Assembly: GCA_037953625.1 (NCBI GenBank)
Contig: CM075651.1
Location: forward strand, 159,597,501-159,661,500
Direction of reading: 5' to 3'
DNA: 64,000 bases
DNA from: Crotalaria pallida
Lineage: Eukaryota > Streptophyta > Magnoliopsida > Fabales > Fabaceae
The position numbers and the translations under genes were made by a program. Positions within the stretch are counted from its first letter, which is position 1, and each line of letters starts with the position of its first letter. This document shows positions 9,547 to 22,385 of this stretch, piece after piece. The notes under the pieces were generated by a model. That model was not told where the DNA came from and ran no database searches. It worked only from the letters and a program-made list of their open reading frames with translations.

Positions 9547-12500
9547 TGTAACATCCCTAATTTTAATCCTTAGTATAATTATAAGTTTTATTAAATTAAA
9601 TAATTGTTCTTGAAATCGGTCATTTAAGTGTTGGTCATTTTCTTGAAATATCATATGGTATTTACGGAACTATATCTTATCTATATTCTATATATATATA
9701 TATATATATATATAGAGTTTAAGGTAAATTTATTTAAAATAGTCACCCTATATCAAAATACACTTTATATGTTTTACTTTACTTTTGATATGTTTCATAT
9801 GGACATATATATTTTATTGAAAATATTTATAAGTTTCTTACTTTATGATTTTTATTTTAGTATTAATGTATAATGTTTAAAATTGATTATTGATATTTTG
9901 AGTTTTAAAATATAAATAATAATAATAATAATAATAATGATGATGTTGTGTGTATGTGTTTAAAAAAAAAAAAAAGAAAAGAAAAGAAGCAGTGCACGTG
10001 TGCTGCGTGTGTGTGCAAGGAACCCTATTCCTTCTTTCTTGGGTTATGCCACCGCCCCCACCCTCCATGTTTCTTTCTCCCTCATTTCCTCCTTCATGTG
10101 TGCAGCCGGCCCTAGAACCCCCTTCCTCCAAAACTTTCAGCCGCTGTCGCCACCACTCTAACCACATCGCTCTTCCTTCTCAGTCGGGTTTTCTCTCTCT
10201 TGGCGCGTCTCTCTTCCTCTCTCGTCGGTTTCTCTCGCCGCCACGGTCTCTCCTCCCTCCGTCGCTGCCTCACCTTCGACCACCACCAGCCATCGAAGCA
10301 CCCATTTCTCTTTTCTCTGCTTCTTCTTCCTCGGATCATCGTGGCCAACCACGAAACCTCATCACCGTGGAGGTCGCGAGCACGGCTGCTACTGCTGCTT
10401 GGAGGTCTCGCCGCCACCGCCGTCACCCATGGACGGTTTGCCTTCCATGGCCCGGTTGTGCTTGTTGTTGATGGCTCAAAGCTTGAGTCTCTCTCCTTGT
10501 TCGATTTGGGTTTGTTGTCGTTCCCGTCATTGTCGCCGGTATCGTCGTCATCATTACCATGGCCAGCCTCTTCGCTATGCTTTGAACTGGCTTGACCGAA
10601 GCGGCCTTCAAACCATATTTGAGGGTAAATCCCTAATACTTTTCGAATTGCTCTATGTTGTGTTTTAATTTTTATATTAATACTAATTTTAATGTTATTG
10701 ATAATAATTATTTAATATTAAACTGTTTTGGAAATTAAACTTGTATTATAGTTTATATTGATTTTAATTATGTTGTTAATGATGATGAATTTAATTACTT
10801 ATTTGATTGTGATGACGTCGAACTAAACATATGCCGAATAATGAGTTTTAAAAGTATATTTTGTTAAATGTGTGGGTTCCTAAGTAAGTGAGTTGTCGCT
10901 TAGCTTGGTTGAGTTGTCCCTGAGCTAAACGATACCTCAGTTAATTAGGAAACTAATATAGTCGGCATGATGTTAACTCAAGTTAGGACGTTGAACATTA
11001 ATTTCAAACTGAAGGGAAGTGAACTGTTTTAATGTTATAATTATGAATTGGACTTATTTTTGAATCAAGAACACTTTCTTTTACTTTGGAATTAATAGTG
11101 TCAAATAACAACCTTTGATTTTGTGGTTTCAAAACTAAAACTAATTTACTTTACTGAATTCCTGGTGATTATGTTAGTTTCGGAAGTTAAGCGTGTTTTC
11201 AATAAAAGCTATACTATTTTATTGAGAAGACAATGATTATAATTTCAAATCCTATGGTATTTTGGTTCTTAAATTATAATTAAATGATTTTGTGATTTGG
11301 AAAACTTATGAAATACTTTACTTTGAAATATATTAATTATTGTGATTTCACTTGGAGTCGCTTTTGGCGCATTAAAATGATTGCTATATGATTTAACAAT
11401 ATATTTAGACTACAAAGGAGCTTTAGGACAACACGAGCGATAGCAAAGGGCCACGACCTGTTCGAGAATTGGTATACGAAAAGGAGTGTGTGTATGAAAA
11501 GCTAAGAGTTAAAGCAAATACAGGTAAGGGGTTCTTTACCTTGCTTTAGGGAGTATTTTCTAATTAGCTCATAGTGCTTGCTAAGAGTATATGTATATAT
11601 TTGGTTTAGGATTTAGATAGTTATTATAGGCTTAACAATCAAGAATAAAATTAAATGAAATAGTTGTTAAATTGATATATGTGATAAATTGAGTATGCTA
11701 AGTGCTAAATGTCATTATTTATGCCTAACTGAAATATATGGAGACTTGGTTGGTAACTATAAATGATTATGTCTGATAGTTGTTACGTATGTTAGAAAAA
11801 GTATAGAGTTGTGCTATTTTGTGAATGATCACGGTGATTTATATTTGAATGGGTGATGTGGTGTTTGTTAATATATATTGGAATTTGGAATATGAAAGGA
11901 TAATGATTAATTGAAAATGGAAATGGTTATCTGGTTGGAAGTTCCCTGTATGATTGGAATTCATAAATATAGAGAGTTGGTGAAATTGATAAGTTACTGA
12001 ATGTGTTTTTAAAGAAATGAAAGATGTGAAGTAAGATATTAAAAGATTTAAAGAACAAAGAGTGTGTGATTCAGATCTTGTAAGACGTTGTCCGTAGGAG
12101 ACTGTACGCATTGATCGCGTAAGACGCACTTGATGCGCTGCTGTAAGACGTTGTCCGTAGGAGACTGTACGCAATTATGGACACACACCATATATAAATT
12201 AATGATATAATTGGATTGTGCCTCTCCAGATCTTGTAAGACGTTGTCCGTAGGAGACTGTACGCCTAGATCGCGTAAGACGCACTTGATGCGCTGCTGTA
12301 AGACGTTGTCCGAAGGAGACTGTACGCAATGATGGATGCACCTTCCGATTGTGGAATCCAGATCTTGTAAGACGTTGTCCGTAGGAGACTGTACGCATTG
12401 ATCGCGCAAGACGCACTTGATGCGCTGCTGTAAGACGTTGTCCGAAGGAGACTGTACGCAATGATGGAAATCCACGTAATAAATTCTAAAATTCTTTTCT

Positions 12501-13160
12501 AAAATTCTTTGTAAAAGCTCAAAGAGTATATGAATAGAAAAAAAAAAGATTGTGAATTTAAATAAGATATGAGAAAAGTAATAAAATGTTCATAAGTTTG
12601 AATGTATGAAATAATGAAACTGAACAACTGGAACTAATTTACTATTGATATGAAAGTACTTGAAATTGGTATGGGAATGCCTTATCTGATTATGTGACTT
12701 ATATGGCTAAATGTGTTTGGCTTAGTAGGTCATTATGTCTAGTTAGACACTACTTTCTACTTCATGTGTAAAGCTCATCCTTACAAACATTTTTCAGGTA
12801 TTGAGCTTGGAGCTTGCACAGTTTTCTGGCCGAGCATGTTGAACCTCCACTACGTGGAGTGTCGGTTTATTATTTTAGGAGTGGACTGTAGTTTTAGCTA
12901 TGTTAAAAACCATTATTTTGTAATTTAAAGATATGTATTAGTTGTATGCCCCTATTTGTGATATTTGGGGCATTAGGATCTGTTTCCGGATAAAAATTAA
13001 ATATTTATGTTTTAAAATTGTTCTGATCTGAACAGGTGCAAACAGGAAATTTTGGTAAAGTCCGAAATACAGAGGGAACTCTGCCGTATTTTTATCGAAA
13101 TTTTCAAGTACCAATTTTTATAAAATCCTAAATTAACTAAATTATTGTGAGGGTGTTACA
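9547..13160 (+). mobile_element. Solo LTR, 3.6 kb, probably a Tekay/Del-type gypsy element
   Basis: It begins TGTAACATCCC and ends GGGTGTTACA, and the perfect 5-bp TSD TAATT flanks it (9542-9546 and 13161-13165). No internal primer-binding site, gag or pol is present, so it is a solo LTR left by recombination. Long LTRs with these termini are typical of chromovirus (Tekay/Del) elements of Ty3/gypsy; that lineage is inferred, not proven. A GC-rich block at 10000-10620 holds several overlapping open frames on both strands with skewed composition, which I read as LTR leader sequence rather than a gene. Orientation plus is inferred from the end sequence. Confidence 0.75.
12072..12468. repeat. Three 110-bp repeat units, each with two 31-bp modules
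   Basis: Units lie at 12072-12181, 12227-12336 and 12359-12468, separated by 45 and 22 bp of different sequence. Each contains the module TAAGACGTTGTCCGWAGGAG (continuing to ...TGTACGC) twice, joined by a shared TAAGACGCACTTGATGCGC link. It lies inside the solo LTR. Six module copies differ at only one or two positions. Confidence 0.9.
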
Positions 13161-13307
13161 TAATTATTACCCTATTACCCATATGCAATTATGAGGGATG
13201 TATTTAGAATAAACTCTTTAATACTATCTAGATATTCTAAAACGACTTATAAAAAGAGACATCAATGCTACCAAAATGGTGCCCTATATTAATGGACAGA
13301 GGGAGTA

Positions 13308-13565
13308 TAAAGTCATCTTGACACTTTTATTTTATCCCTTTTTATAAAGCTCCATACCAATTTTCAATGATCATTAATTACTTTTTTTCTACAAACACAC
13401 CTATTTATTTAACACTTTTTAGATTCTCAATAATATTAGTATGGGTAATTTTGAAATTACATATCAAAAGTTCACATTTTCAATACAATTAACTAAATTA
13501 TTCCACTTTCTTAATAGACGTGAAAATCCCCCAAAGAAGCTTTATATTTAGGGACGGAGGGAGTA
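13308..13565. mobile_element. Stowaway-like MITE, left end truncated
   Basis: The interior (CTTGACACTTTTATTTTATC) and right end (TATATTTAGGGACGGAGGGA) match the 5973-6259 family. The left terminal repeat is missing where it abuts the split MITE. Confidence 0.6.
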
Positions 13566-13835
13566 CTTTTTTCGTTTCTAGATATAAGATTATTTTGACA
13601 CTTTTATTTTGTCTCTATTTATAAGACCTTTCACCAATTTTTAATGAGCATTAATTATTTTTTTTCACAAACACCCCTATTTATTTAACACTTTTTACAT
13701 TCCTAATAATATAATATGGGTAATTTTGAAAATACATATCAAAAGTTCACATTTCCAATACAATTAACTAAGTTATTCCACTTTCTGGATGTGAAATCTC
13801 TCAAAGGGATCCTATATTTAGGGAAGAAGGGAGTA
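13564..13835. mobile_element. Stowaway-like MITE
   Basis: It shares the TA at 13564-13565 with its neighbour and ends GGGAAGAAGGGAGTA. The interior is a close match to 13308-13565 (TGACACTTTTATTTTGTC, TAATATGGGTAATTTTGAAA), so the two are tandem copies. Confidence 0.65.
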
Positions 13836-14106
13836 TATTTTTCAAAATTATTCTTACAATTTTTATTTGAATTCTAAAAAGTTTTGATTAAATGTTAATA
13901 CTAATTAATTTTATCCATGTAATTATTAGTGTTTTTGCAAATTAGTAATTAAATGTTACAGTAATATAAGTATAAGATTTTATTAAAGATTTCATGTTTG
14001 TTAAGGAAAGTACGTGGAGTATATTATTAGGCATTGAAAATGCAAATATTTGATAGTATATAATTTTTCAAAATTACTCTTATTAGTTTTTAACTCTAAA
14101 AAATAT

Positions 14107-14652
14107 GGCTTATTTAAGTAATTAGCCCCTGAACTTAGGGCTATTTTTGAAATTGGTCTTTAAAATTTTTTTCCGATGCTTTGAGTCCTTAAACTTTGCT
14201 CAAATTTTGGAAATGATCATTTCATCACTTAAGTGGTGATATAATCGAGGACATGTCGCGTTACCTTCGTCACATCAATAGATAACGTGTCAGATGATGC
14301 CAAGTGAATTTTTTAAATTTAAAAAAATTCAAATTTATTAAAAATAATTACAAATTTTTTTTAAAATAAAATTGAATTTTTTAATAATTTTTAAAATAAT
14401 AAAAAAATTATGCAGCGTCATGTGATGCTACATAACACATCACTCGTCGATATTGTAACAATGTGGCGCAGCATGTCGTCGGCTATATCATCACTTAAGA
14501 TACGAAAGGACCATTTCCAAAAATTGAATAAAGTTCAGGGACCCAAAGAATCGAAAAAATTTAAAGAGCACCTAAATTCAGGGATTAAAAGGTTAAATAA
14601 GCCAAAAATAATAGTAAATAAGGAGGTGAGGGATTAAAAGGTTAAATAAGCC
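14107..14652. mobile_element. Mutator-type MITE with 9-bp TSD
   Basis: The ends GGCTTATTTAAG and TTAAATAAGCC are inverted. The TSD AAAAAATAT flanks the element at 14098-14106 and 14653-14661. The right end is duplicated: AGGGATTAAAAGGTTAAATA occurs just inside and again at the terminus. The 14410-14637 open frame is part of the element. Confidence 0.8.
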
Positions 14653-14661
14653 AAAAAATAT

Positions 14662-15987
14662 TAGTAAATAAGGAGGTGTATGAAAAGAAATAAATACTAT
14701 TTGAAAATAGTAATGAAATATGATCTTATAAATAGGAAAATATTACAAAATGATCTTATATCAAGAGATGGAAAATGTAGTGCTTATGAGATTTTTTTTC
14801 AAATATAAACAACCAAATCTAGTTAAAATAGTATTAAAAAATGTATTTTTGAGATTAATTAAATGTTGATTTATGATTAATTATCCACTTTAAATAACTT
14901 TTACAAATACCATTTGCTAGCGAAATCTTTTTTTCCTTTTTATGCACCTCCATGCAAAAAATAAACAAACATTAAAAGTAAAATTATATTGAAAACTAAA
15001 TAATAATTTATTGCTTTATATGACTTTAGTGTTTTTGATGATCAATTATTATGAATTTAAAACTTCTATAAGGTTATGAAATTATTTAGAACATTTTCAA
15101 TATCATTTTGTTTGGAAACATGTACAAGAAATGTTTAAAAATGAGTGTGTGTGTGTATATATATTTCGAAATGAATTTCAGCTTACTACAAAGTAATTTC
15201 ATAAAAAAAAAAAATATGTACTTAATTTTAAAGATTCATTTTATGTATTTTTAAAATTTTAAGTTTTGTAAGTTGATTAAATTGAATAAGAATTGTTAAA
15301 TAAGCATCATTAATTAAATGAAAAAAGTCACCAAAAGTCATTCCTTTTTTTTTATAGGCAAAGTTTTTTTTTTTGTTTTTTTAGGAGATAGAGGAAAGAA
15401 AATTAATTTTCTATTATAAATAAAACAGTCACAATGCAAACTACTGTAAATAAAAAAGCATCATCGATCTATCTGTAACAAAAAATCATAAATTATAAAT
15501 TATTCTACGTGTGATGGTAATAAAATGTATGTCAATGAAAAAAAATATCATTAAATGATGCAAGGTGAATAAAATTACCATTAAAGTAAGAAAGTGAGTA
15601 GATAATCATGCTATTAGAGTAAAGTAATCTGAGTTTAATTTTAAAAAAAGTTTAAATAAGGGTAATTTTTGAAAAAGGAAATACTGTCCTTCGTGTCTCG
15701 ATCACCTTTAGTAAACATGTTTTTATGTCATCATCCTGGCTATTTATTATTTTCATTTTATCTTACATTATATTATCATTTTTTATTGTTAAAATGTGAT
15801 GCATTCTCTTTGGCCGCAGTGTGTTTCACTCCCTCAGCTTGTACGTGTAAGCTAAGTTGTTTATATTGCTAATGATGTCAAGTTAGAATCCAAATTAGTG
15901 AGGGTATTAAATAAATTGTTTGACTCAAACTCTCAAAGTGAGCATGGCAAATAATAATAATAAAAAAATATTTATATTAGTATTAGA
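14662..15987. other. AT-rich intergenic DNA, no gene seen
   Basis: It is plain AT-rich sequence with homopolymer runs. No bounded repeat, gene or RNA was recognised. Confidence 0.4.
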
Positions 15988-15996
15988 ATATTATTA

Positions 15997-17009
15997 GGCT
16001 TATTTATGTCAGGTGTCCCTGTAGTTTGCACCTATTTTGTCAAACGCCCTTTAACTTTATTTTTCAACAAATATACCCTTACAGTTTGCTCCGGTGAGCC
16101 ATATACCCCTGCATGCCATTTCCGGCCACCGATGCTGACATGGACCGCCGGAGTCAGCAAGTGGTAAAAATAGGAGCCCTTGTAGTTTGAGTCTTTTTTG
16201 TCAGATACCCCTATATATAACTTCAAAAATTCATATCTTTTAAACCGTAAGTCCAAAAATTACAAATTTTATGTCAAAACGATCATATTGAAATATAGAA
16301 TTTTAATATGTAATTATTTAACTTTTGTGGATAGTTTTGTAAAAAATTGTTTTTTGGGCAATTTTCTATACGAATTTTGAATTTTTGAATTATTAAAAAT
16401 AGTTTATGAATCTGATTGAATTAGTTTTTATTGGGGAACATAAAAATCATGAGTTTTGAAGTCTCCGATGATTTTAAATTTAGTTTTTTTTATAGCTTTT
16501 TTTTATAGTTTTTTACAATTTATTTTTTAAAAGCCAAAACTCATGATTTTTATGGTCCTCAAACTATAATAAAAACTAGTACAATCCAATTCATAAATTA
16601 TTTTTAATAATTCATAAATTCAAAATTCGTATATAAAATTGCCCAAAAAATAATTTTTTACAAAACTATCCATAAAAATAAAATAATTACATTTTAAAAT
16701 TCTATATTTCAATACGATCGTTTTGACATAAAATTTGTAATTTTTGGACTTACGATTTAACAGATATGAATTTTTGAAGTTATATATAGGAGTATCTGAC
16801 AAAAAAAGACGACTCAAACTACAAGGGCTCCTATTTTTACCACTTGCTGACTCCGGTGGTCCACGTCAGCACCGGTGGCCAGAAATGGCATGCAGGGATA
16901 TATATGGCTCACCGGAGCAAACTGTAGGGGTATATTTGTTGAAAAATAAAGTTTAAGAACGTCTGACAAAATAGGTGCAAACTACAGGAGCACGTGACAT
17001 AAATAAATC
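15997..17009. mobile_element. Mutator-type foldback element, 1.0 kb, 9-bp TSD
   Basis: It starts GGCTTATTTATGTCA and ends TGACATAAATAAATC, with the perfect 9-bp TSD ATATTATTA at 15988-15996 and 17010-17018. Almost the whole element is two inverted arms of nearly 500 bp, so the arms encode the same short peptides on opposite strands; those are not genes. Confidence 0.85.
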
Positions 17010-17018
17010 ATATTATTA

Positions 17019-18630
17019 TGATCCCAAACTAATAATATCCACTTGCATGGGAATTAACATGACTATTCTATTTTGACAGAGTTAAAAATTTGCTTATGTT
17101 TTAAATAAAATGCTTTGACATGATGATATGTTGTGTCTTAAATCAACAAATTAAAGGAATCAAAGTTCGCTTCCACCTTCAGCCTCTTTCTGCCAAATTT
17201 TTAACAAAGAAAAATGAGCTGGTGGATTTGAGCCAAGGACCTTAACGTTTACAATTTACATATCAAGAGAAATATCACCACGTCGCATAGAAAAGTGTTG
17301 ATATAATATACTACATGTATTTCATTTTTAGAAAATTTGAGAAAATTTGAGTACTGGTGAGGCAGACTTCAGGACCAAGAAGAAGAATGTGATTTTATGT
17401 TTTTTTTTCTTTCTTAAATTACATATTTTTTTTTGGTTTATCATAAAATTGACGTCAATGATATATATGTTTAATGAACCTTGGTTCTGGACAATTTTTT
17501 CGGACAACTTCAAAACCTTGCAAAAGTGAAATTTTTTATGAAAGATGCACAGAATAATACAACACTATTTTTTGTTTAGGGTTTTACTTCGGTATCTTTT
17601 CAAAATAAAGGGTTTTGGTACCCTATCATATTTATCCAATCAAATTATGACAACTGCAATATACTACCATGTGAAAAAAGTGTATAAGTTTAATAAATTT
17701 TGCAATTAAATCTGTGTGATCTTATTTGCAAGATTTTTTAATTAAATCAATTCACAACCACTCCCAAATCATGAACCTTAATATCAAGTTTTTATTCATC
17801 TTGGGCCAGCAACCTCAACATCATGCCACTGATATAAATTTTCTTGCTAGATAACGATAAAAAAAGAACATTTCACCATATTTTTGTTTTTCCGATCAAC
17901 TTAAAAAATTGCATTGTTGCAGTTGAGATATAATCTTCAGCATACAAGAACATATGTTTTCGTCTAAATTTAGCATAAATTTTTTAGCATAAAAAATATA
18001 TAAAAAGTGGAGAACATCTTAACATATAATTTTTATTCTTTATTGAATGCCAAGAATATCTTCATGTTTTTTGACATGGTAGTGTATTATACTTGTCATG
18101 ATTTAATTGAAAAAATACGGGAAGGTAGAAAGGGTACCGAAGTAAAACCCATTTTTTTAAGGAAAAGGTATCCAGATTCATTGCGCAGATAACCATTCTC
18201 GCAAGTTCACTTCACTCTCTTCCCCTTTAGCATGAAAAAATATTTTAAAATTCGTAAATAGTAATAATGACAAAGATTTCGCGAGCAAACTCAACTTTAA
18301 GAAGCAGGTATCTTCGATTGGATTACTTGTGATATGCACAATTTGACTTGAGATTTTTCCCGTCAAATATGAGTAATGTAGTTGTGTATTTTTTGTTATA
18401 ATTCGCAATACATAAATAATAGCGAATTCTTGTAGAATGTTCATTAATAAATAACTCGTTGACCAGTGATATAATTATGTATTTTAATGAGAAAGATTTG
18501 GGACATTTTGTTGAAGACCTGAGAATTTAGAAATTAGAATCCAGGACTCCAAGATATATCAGTGCTCGCTGATGATGTGTGGGCTAATTGCTTGAAATTA
18601 GCAGCCGCAAAAATACTTATCTGTTGGTTC
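17019..18630. other. Intergenic DNA with one possible TIR element
   Basis: GGGTTTTACTTCGGTATC at 17579 and its inverse GGTACCGAAGTAAAACCC ending at 18150 could bound a 570-bp element, with no clear TSD. The rest is unrecognised, with no convincing gene. Confidence 0.4.
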
Positions 18631-18635
18631 AACTT

Positions 18636-18815
18636 TTTTTTTATGTAAAACAATCGGTACCGGATTTGGTTTACTCAGAATCTGATTCATTCGGTCTGAT
18701 CCAACTGAGTTCGCACTAAGCGGTAAGGGGTCTCCCAGCGGGTGTTGCTCCATACCCAAGGCTCGAACTTGAGACCAGTTAGTTAAGGGATCAAGTGAGC
18801 TACCATTTGACCAAT
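18636..18815 (-). mobile_element. tRNA-derived SINE, minus orientation
   Basis: Read on the minus strand it has box A-like TGGTAGCTCACTTG, box B-like TCAAGTTCGAGCC and a downstream GGAGCAACACCCGCTGGGAG, and ends in an A-run (the T-run at 18631-18640). An approximate TSD TTGGTTCAA / TTGGTTTCAA lies either side. The sequence resembles the Au/TS class of plant SINEs, from memory. Confidence 0.75.
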
Positions 18816-18819
18816 CCAA

Positions 18820-19944
18820 ATTGGTTTCAATTTATTGGTTCTAAGAGTCTATGAAATACATCAAAACTGTTTACTTTGGCTAGCTTTTATAGGGACTTTT
18901 ATCAAATATAGAAGGGATGAAGGATGGGATTAGAATTTGCATTAATTGTGGAAGTTTATTACCTTGTTGTTGATGTTACTTGTGCATGTTAATTGGTTTG
19001 TTTAAATTTTGCATCATGGTGATGCATATGCCAATGTTAGTGTGTCATTGTTATTTTCTGCTTCAGAGCATAGGATAATTGAGATTCTTTTATCCTTTTT
19101 TAATCTCATTTTTTTTCTTCTTGCGATTGGGGAACTTGGTGTATGCTGGGCATGCTATGGACAGAATATAGTGCCCCTGTTTTCTGATCGATGATCTCCC
19201 TGTTTCTGGTACACACCTTTACACTATTATTTTTTGCCATGAATGAGAAGGCTATCTAGAAAGAAATTATATACAGTATATTTTTTTATAAGAAAAGAAA
19301 TTCATTAAAACAAAAGCAGAGGATTATAAGATATACTCACTGATACTCACTGCCCAACCAAAACAGCTAGAACAAAAACTATTACTGTAATGATTACTAT
19401 TACTGTATTTTCGTTTAGTTACGCGCCCTTATATGAAATATCCTGATGAGTTGAGAATAAAGGTTTTTTGGGTTGACAAGCGCTTTGCCTTTTAGGGACA
19501 GCACAGCAGGGTGCTTTTGTAAATTGTAACAGTTAGATCATCTCTTTTACTTTTGTATTTTCTAGTTTGTGTGCATGTGTGTGCGCACATGTGCTCTTAG
19601 ATGAGTTTATTTGCATTTCTTTTATAGTTCTGTACTCTATTTGTATGTTCAAATGAAATAAACGTGAAAAGCCTTCTAATTTAGTCTGTTGTTATTTAAC
19701 TGTATTTGTTGGGTTGAAGTTAAAAAGTGTGATACCAATATTACCGTAGTATATAGGCACTATAATAGATAAATTATTCATGTTGCTGTTTGTATTTTCG
19801 GCAATTTATGAGGTTTTTTTTTTCTCTGTTAGTTTACTGATGGGAATGTACTTACTACATTTTAAAGAGTTGTGTTGGAGATTGAATTATTATAGGTATA
19901 CGGCCAACTGGTTGAAAATATAAGTACAGACGTGTTAAATGTAA
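18820..19944. other. Intergenic DNA of mixed composition, no gene identified
   Basis: This stretch is less AT-rich than its surroundings and may be old transcribed sequence, but no protein family could be recognised in any frame. Confidence 0.35.
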
Positions 19945-19953
19945 TACTTGAAA

Positions 19954-20464
19954 GAGTTAATTATGTCACGTGTCCCTGAAATGTGGGTGCTTTTATCAGA
20001 TACTCTTATTCTTATTTTTTCCAATTTCTAACTCTCTGAAGTTACTCCCGGGTATACCCCTACTACCAATTCTGACTAATTTTGCTGACATATAATATCG
20101 GAATCCTGGTCAGATGCAGGAGGTTAGGCACGTGGTGCCCCGTGGCTGGAGATTCTTTTTTTCTTTAAATTAAAAAATTAAAAAACTTAATATTTTTATA
20201 TTTTTAGTTAAATAGAAAAAGAAAAAAAAAATGATTGAAGAGAGAGTTCGTCTTCCCCATGTGACATCACGCGGCACTATACAATCAACCTCCTGCGTCT
20301 GACCAGGATTCCAATGTTACATGTCAGCAAAATTGGTCAGAATTGATAGTAGGGGTATATGACAAACCTAGAAGTAACTTCGAGGAGTCAAACATTGAAA
20401 AAATAAAAATAAGGGTATCTGACAAAAGTACCCCAAACTTCAGAGACTTATGACATAATTAAGC
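19954..20464. mobile_element. Mutator-type MITE with 9-bp TSD
   Basis: The ends GAGTTAATTATGTCA and TGACATAATTAAGCC pair. The perfect 9-bp TSD TACTTGAAA lies at 19945-19953 and 20465-20473. Subterminal arms repeat the GTCCCTGAA... and GGTATCTGACAAAAGTA words of the 15997-17009 element, so they are one family. Confidence 0.8.
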
Positions 20465-20473
20465 CTACTTGAA

Positions 20474-21130
20474 ACATGGGGTTGTTTGATTCGTTTTACC
20501 TTGGAAATATCTTAAAGTTATTCTTTACTTGGCCACTGGATCCAGCTATTTGTGTAGGAAATGTTTGGGGGGCATTGAAGTTAGAACTCATGCTAACTTT
20601 TTCTTCCATTGTTTGTTTGCATTTCATGTGGCAGATAATCAGTTGTTTAGGGTAGATGATGTGAGGATTGCTTAGTTGGTTTATAGAGGAAGCATTCTGA
20701 ACTTCGCCGCTAGTAATCCTACTGAAGCAGTATGGGATTTTTACTTCCCATTTGTGGAATCGTTGCTCCATTGCTATTCGTGGCCTTTATTGGAACTCTT
20801 GGCGCAAATTCTTGTATAATATTTGGTAAACTGTGATGATATTTAGCTAGTTTTCCATAGCATGTGTACATTGCTAATTGCTACAGGAGTTACCTCGATG
20901 ACTTGTTTTTCATTTTTTCTTCCAAATTTTTGCTGACAGATTTAGGATTGTTGTTGTTATACAAAAGATAATCTGTAACTCTTAGTTCTTGAATGTAGTT
21001 TAGAACTGTGAAAATTGAAGGGGGAATGAATTCAATACTCCAAATGAATATGTTTATAATTATGTTGTTTTGAATTATTGTTATCTAAAATTTTAAAATG
21101 ACAGGTTTTAATTAGTGTTACCAATGTTGG
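20474..21130. other. Intergenic DNA, possible gene relic
   Basis: Composition at 20500-20830 resembles decayed coding sequence on the plus strand, but every frame is interrupted and no family was recognised. Confidence 0.3.
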
Positions 21131-21138
21131 GAATTAGA

Positions 21139-21795
21139 AACGGAAATTTGTGGGGTCAGAGACGGAATTCCCTATAGGAATTAGAGACGGAAATAATGTC
21201 GTCTCTGTTTAGAGAAGGAATTGTGTGGAAACTATTTCCGTCTCTGATTAGAGACGAAGTTTGGACCATAAGAGACGGATTTTGCATGTGGAAGATAGAG
21301 ACGAAATTCTTTCCGTCTCAAATTAGAGACGGATATTTTCATATTAGAGACGGAATATTCCGTCATTATTTGAGACGGTTTTTAAATATTATTAGAGACG
21401 GAAATTTAATTTTAGAGACGGAATTGTTATTTAATTTTAGAGACGGAATTGTTATTCTCTGAAAATTAGGGACGGACTTAGTTCTGTCTCTAATGTTATT
21501 AGACGGAATAACCTTTATTTAGCGATGGAATTTATTTTATTCCGTCTCTAAATCCGTATAAGGGACGAAAATATTAGACACGGAATTTAATCCATTAGAG
21601 ACGGATTTTGCATGGGGAATCTTTCCGTCTCAGATTATAGACGGAATATTCCGTCATTACCAGAGACGGATTCTGTTTAGTATTAGAGACGGATTTTAAA
21701 TATTTTTGATGCCAAAATTAGGGACGGACTGATTTCCGTCTCTAATAGCATCATTAGAGACGAAATTTCCTTATTTAGATTCCGTCTCTAAATCT
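21139..21795. repeat. Dense GAGACGGA / TCCGTCTC repeat block
   Basis: About 16 forward GACGG and 8 reverse CCGTC copies of the word ATTAGAGACGGA occur in about 650 bp. A larger unit is duplicated: AGAGACGGATTTTGCATG at 21271 and again at 21596, each followed by CCGTCTCA...ATTCCGTCATTA. This arrangement resembles subterminal repeats of CACTA or Mutator elements, but no terminal CACTA or TSD was found. Confidence 0.8.
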
Positions 21796-21917
21796 GAAAT
21801 TTCAAGTAGGGAAAAAAAGTTTGGCAATAAAAAAATATCGATCTAACCACTACTTTATATAATAACCTATACGACATGAGGAGCTAAATTTATCAAAGAT
21901 CTCATAGGAAGATCGAG

Positions 21918-21918
<1 letters not shown>

Positions 21919-21971
<53 letters not shown>
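21919..21971. repeat. (TA)n microsatellite
   Basis: More than 20 uninterrupted TA dinucleotides. Confidence 0.95.
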
Positions 21972-21972
<1 letters not shown>

Positions 21973-22385
21973 GCCGTGTTGAATTACAAAGTTTTGAATG
22001 TTAAAGGAAACATAAATAATTTGGCTTATTCATTTATACTAATGCTGATTGGTACGAAGTTACAATTCGTAAACTTTGCACATATAGTGCTAATGACTTT
22101 TCTTCCCACCCACTTACCCCATGATTTCTGTCAAACCAAAGATTTTCATTGGTCAAAAAATTTTAGTGCCAGATTCGTACGTGATTTTTTTCGTACCAAA
22201 TAGCACAGCTCATCCGTTTCATTAATCCAAAAAAAAAAATAGTTTGACACATTGTTTATTTAGGTAATGGGAATCAAGCAGAGGTATTATTTTCATCTCA
22301 AGGGATCGGACCATACTTGTCTGCCAAATTTCTTAAGTAGAGCTGAGGGTAACGGGCCAAGAAACTGGTGTAAGTTACCTATGAT

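Larger units (their letters stand above)
9369..13307. mobile_element. Stowaway-like MITE split by a solo LTR
   Basis: The left part begins TACTACCTCCGTCCCTGAAT at 9369. The right part ends ATTAATGGACAGAGGGAGTA at 13307. Removing 9547-13160 and one TSD leaves about 320 bp with matching inverted ends, so the MITE was present before the LTR arrived. Confidence 0.65.

Noticed and set aside
9950..10668. Several overlapping open frames (up to 173 codons) on both strands
   Set aside because: They sit in a GC-rich, Ser/Pro/Arg-biased block of the solo LTR, with no recognisable domain and equal openness on both strands, so they are best read as compositional.
12072..12468. CRISPR-like array of repeats and spacers
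   Set aside because: The repeats are composite 110-bp units with only two spacers of unequal length, inside a plant LTR. There are no cas genes and the genome is eukaryotic.
16032..16956. Matching short proteins on opposite strands
   Set aside because: They are the two arms of one foldback Mutator-type element.
18598..18819. 73-codon minus-strand frame
   Set aside because: It is almost entirely the SINE at 18636-18815.
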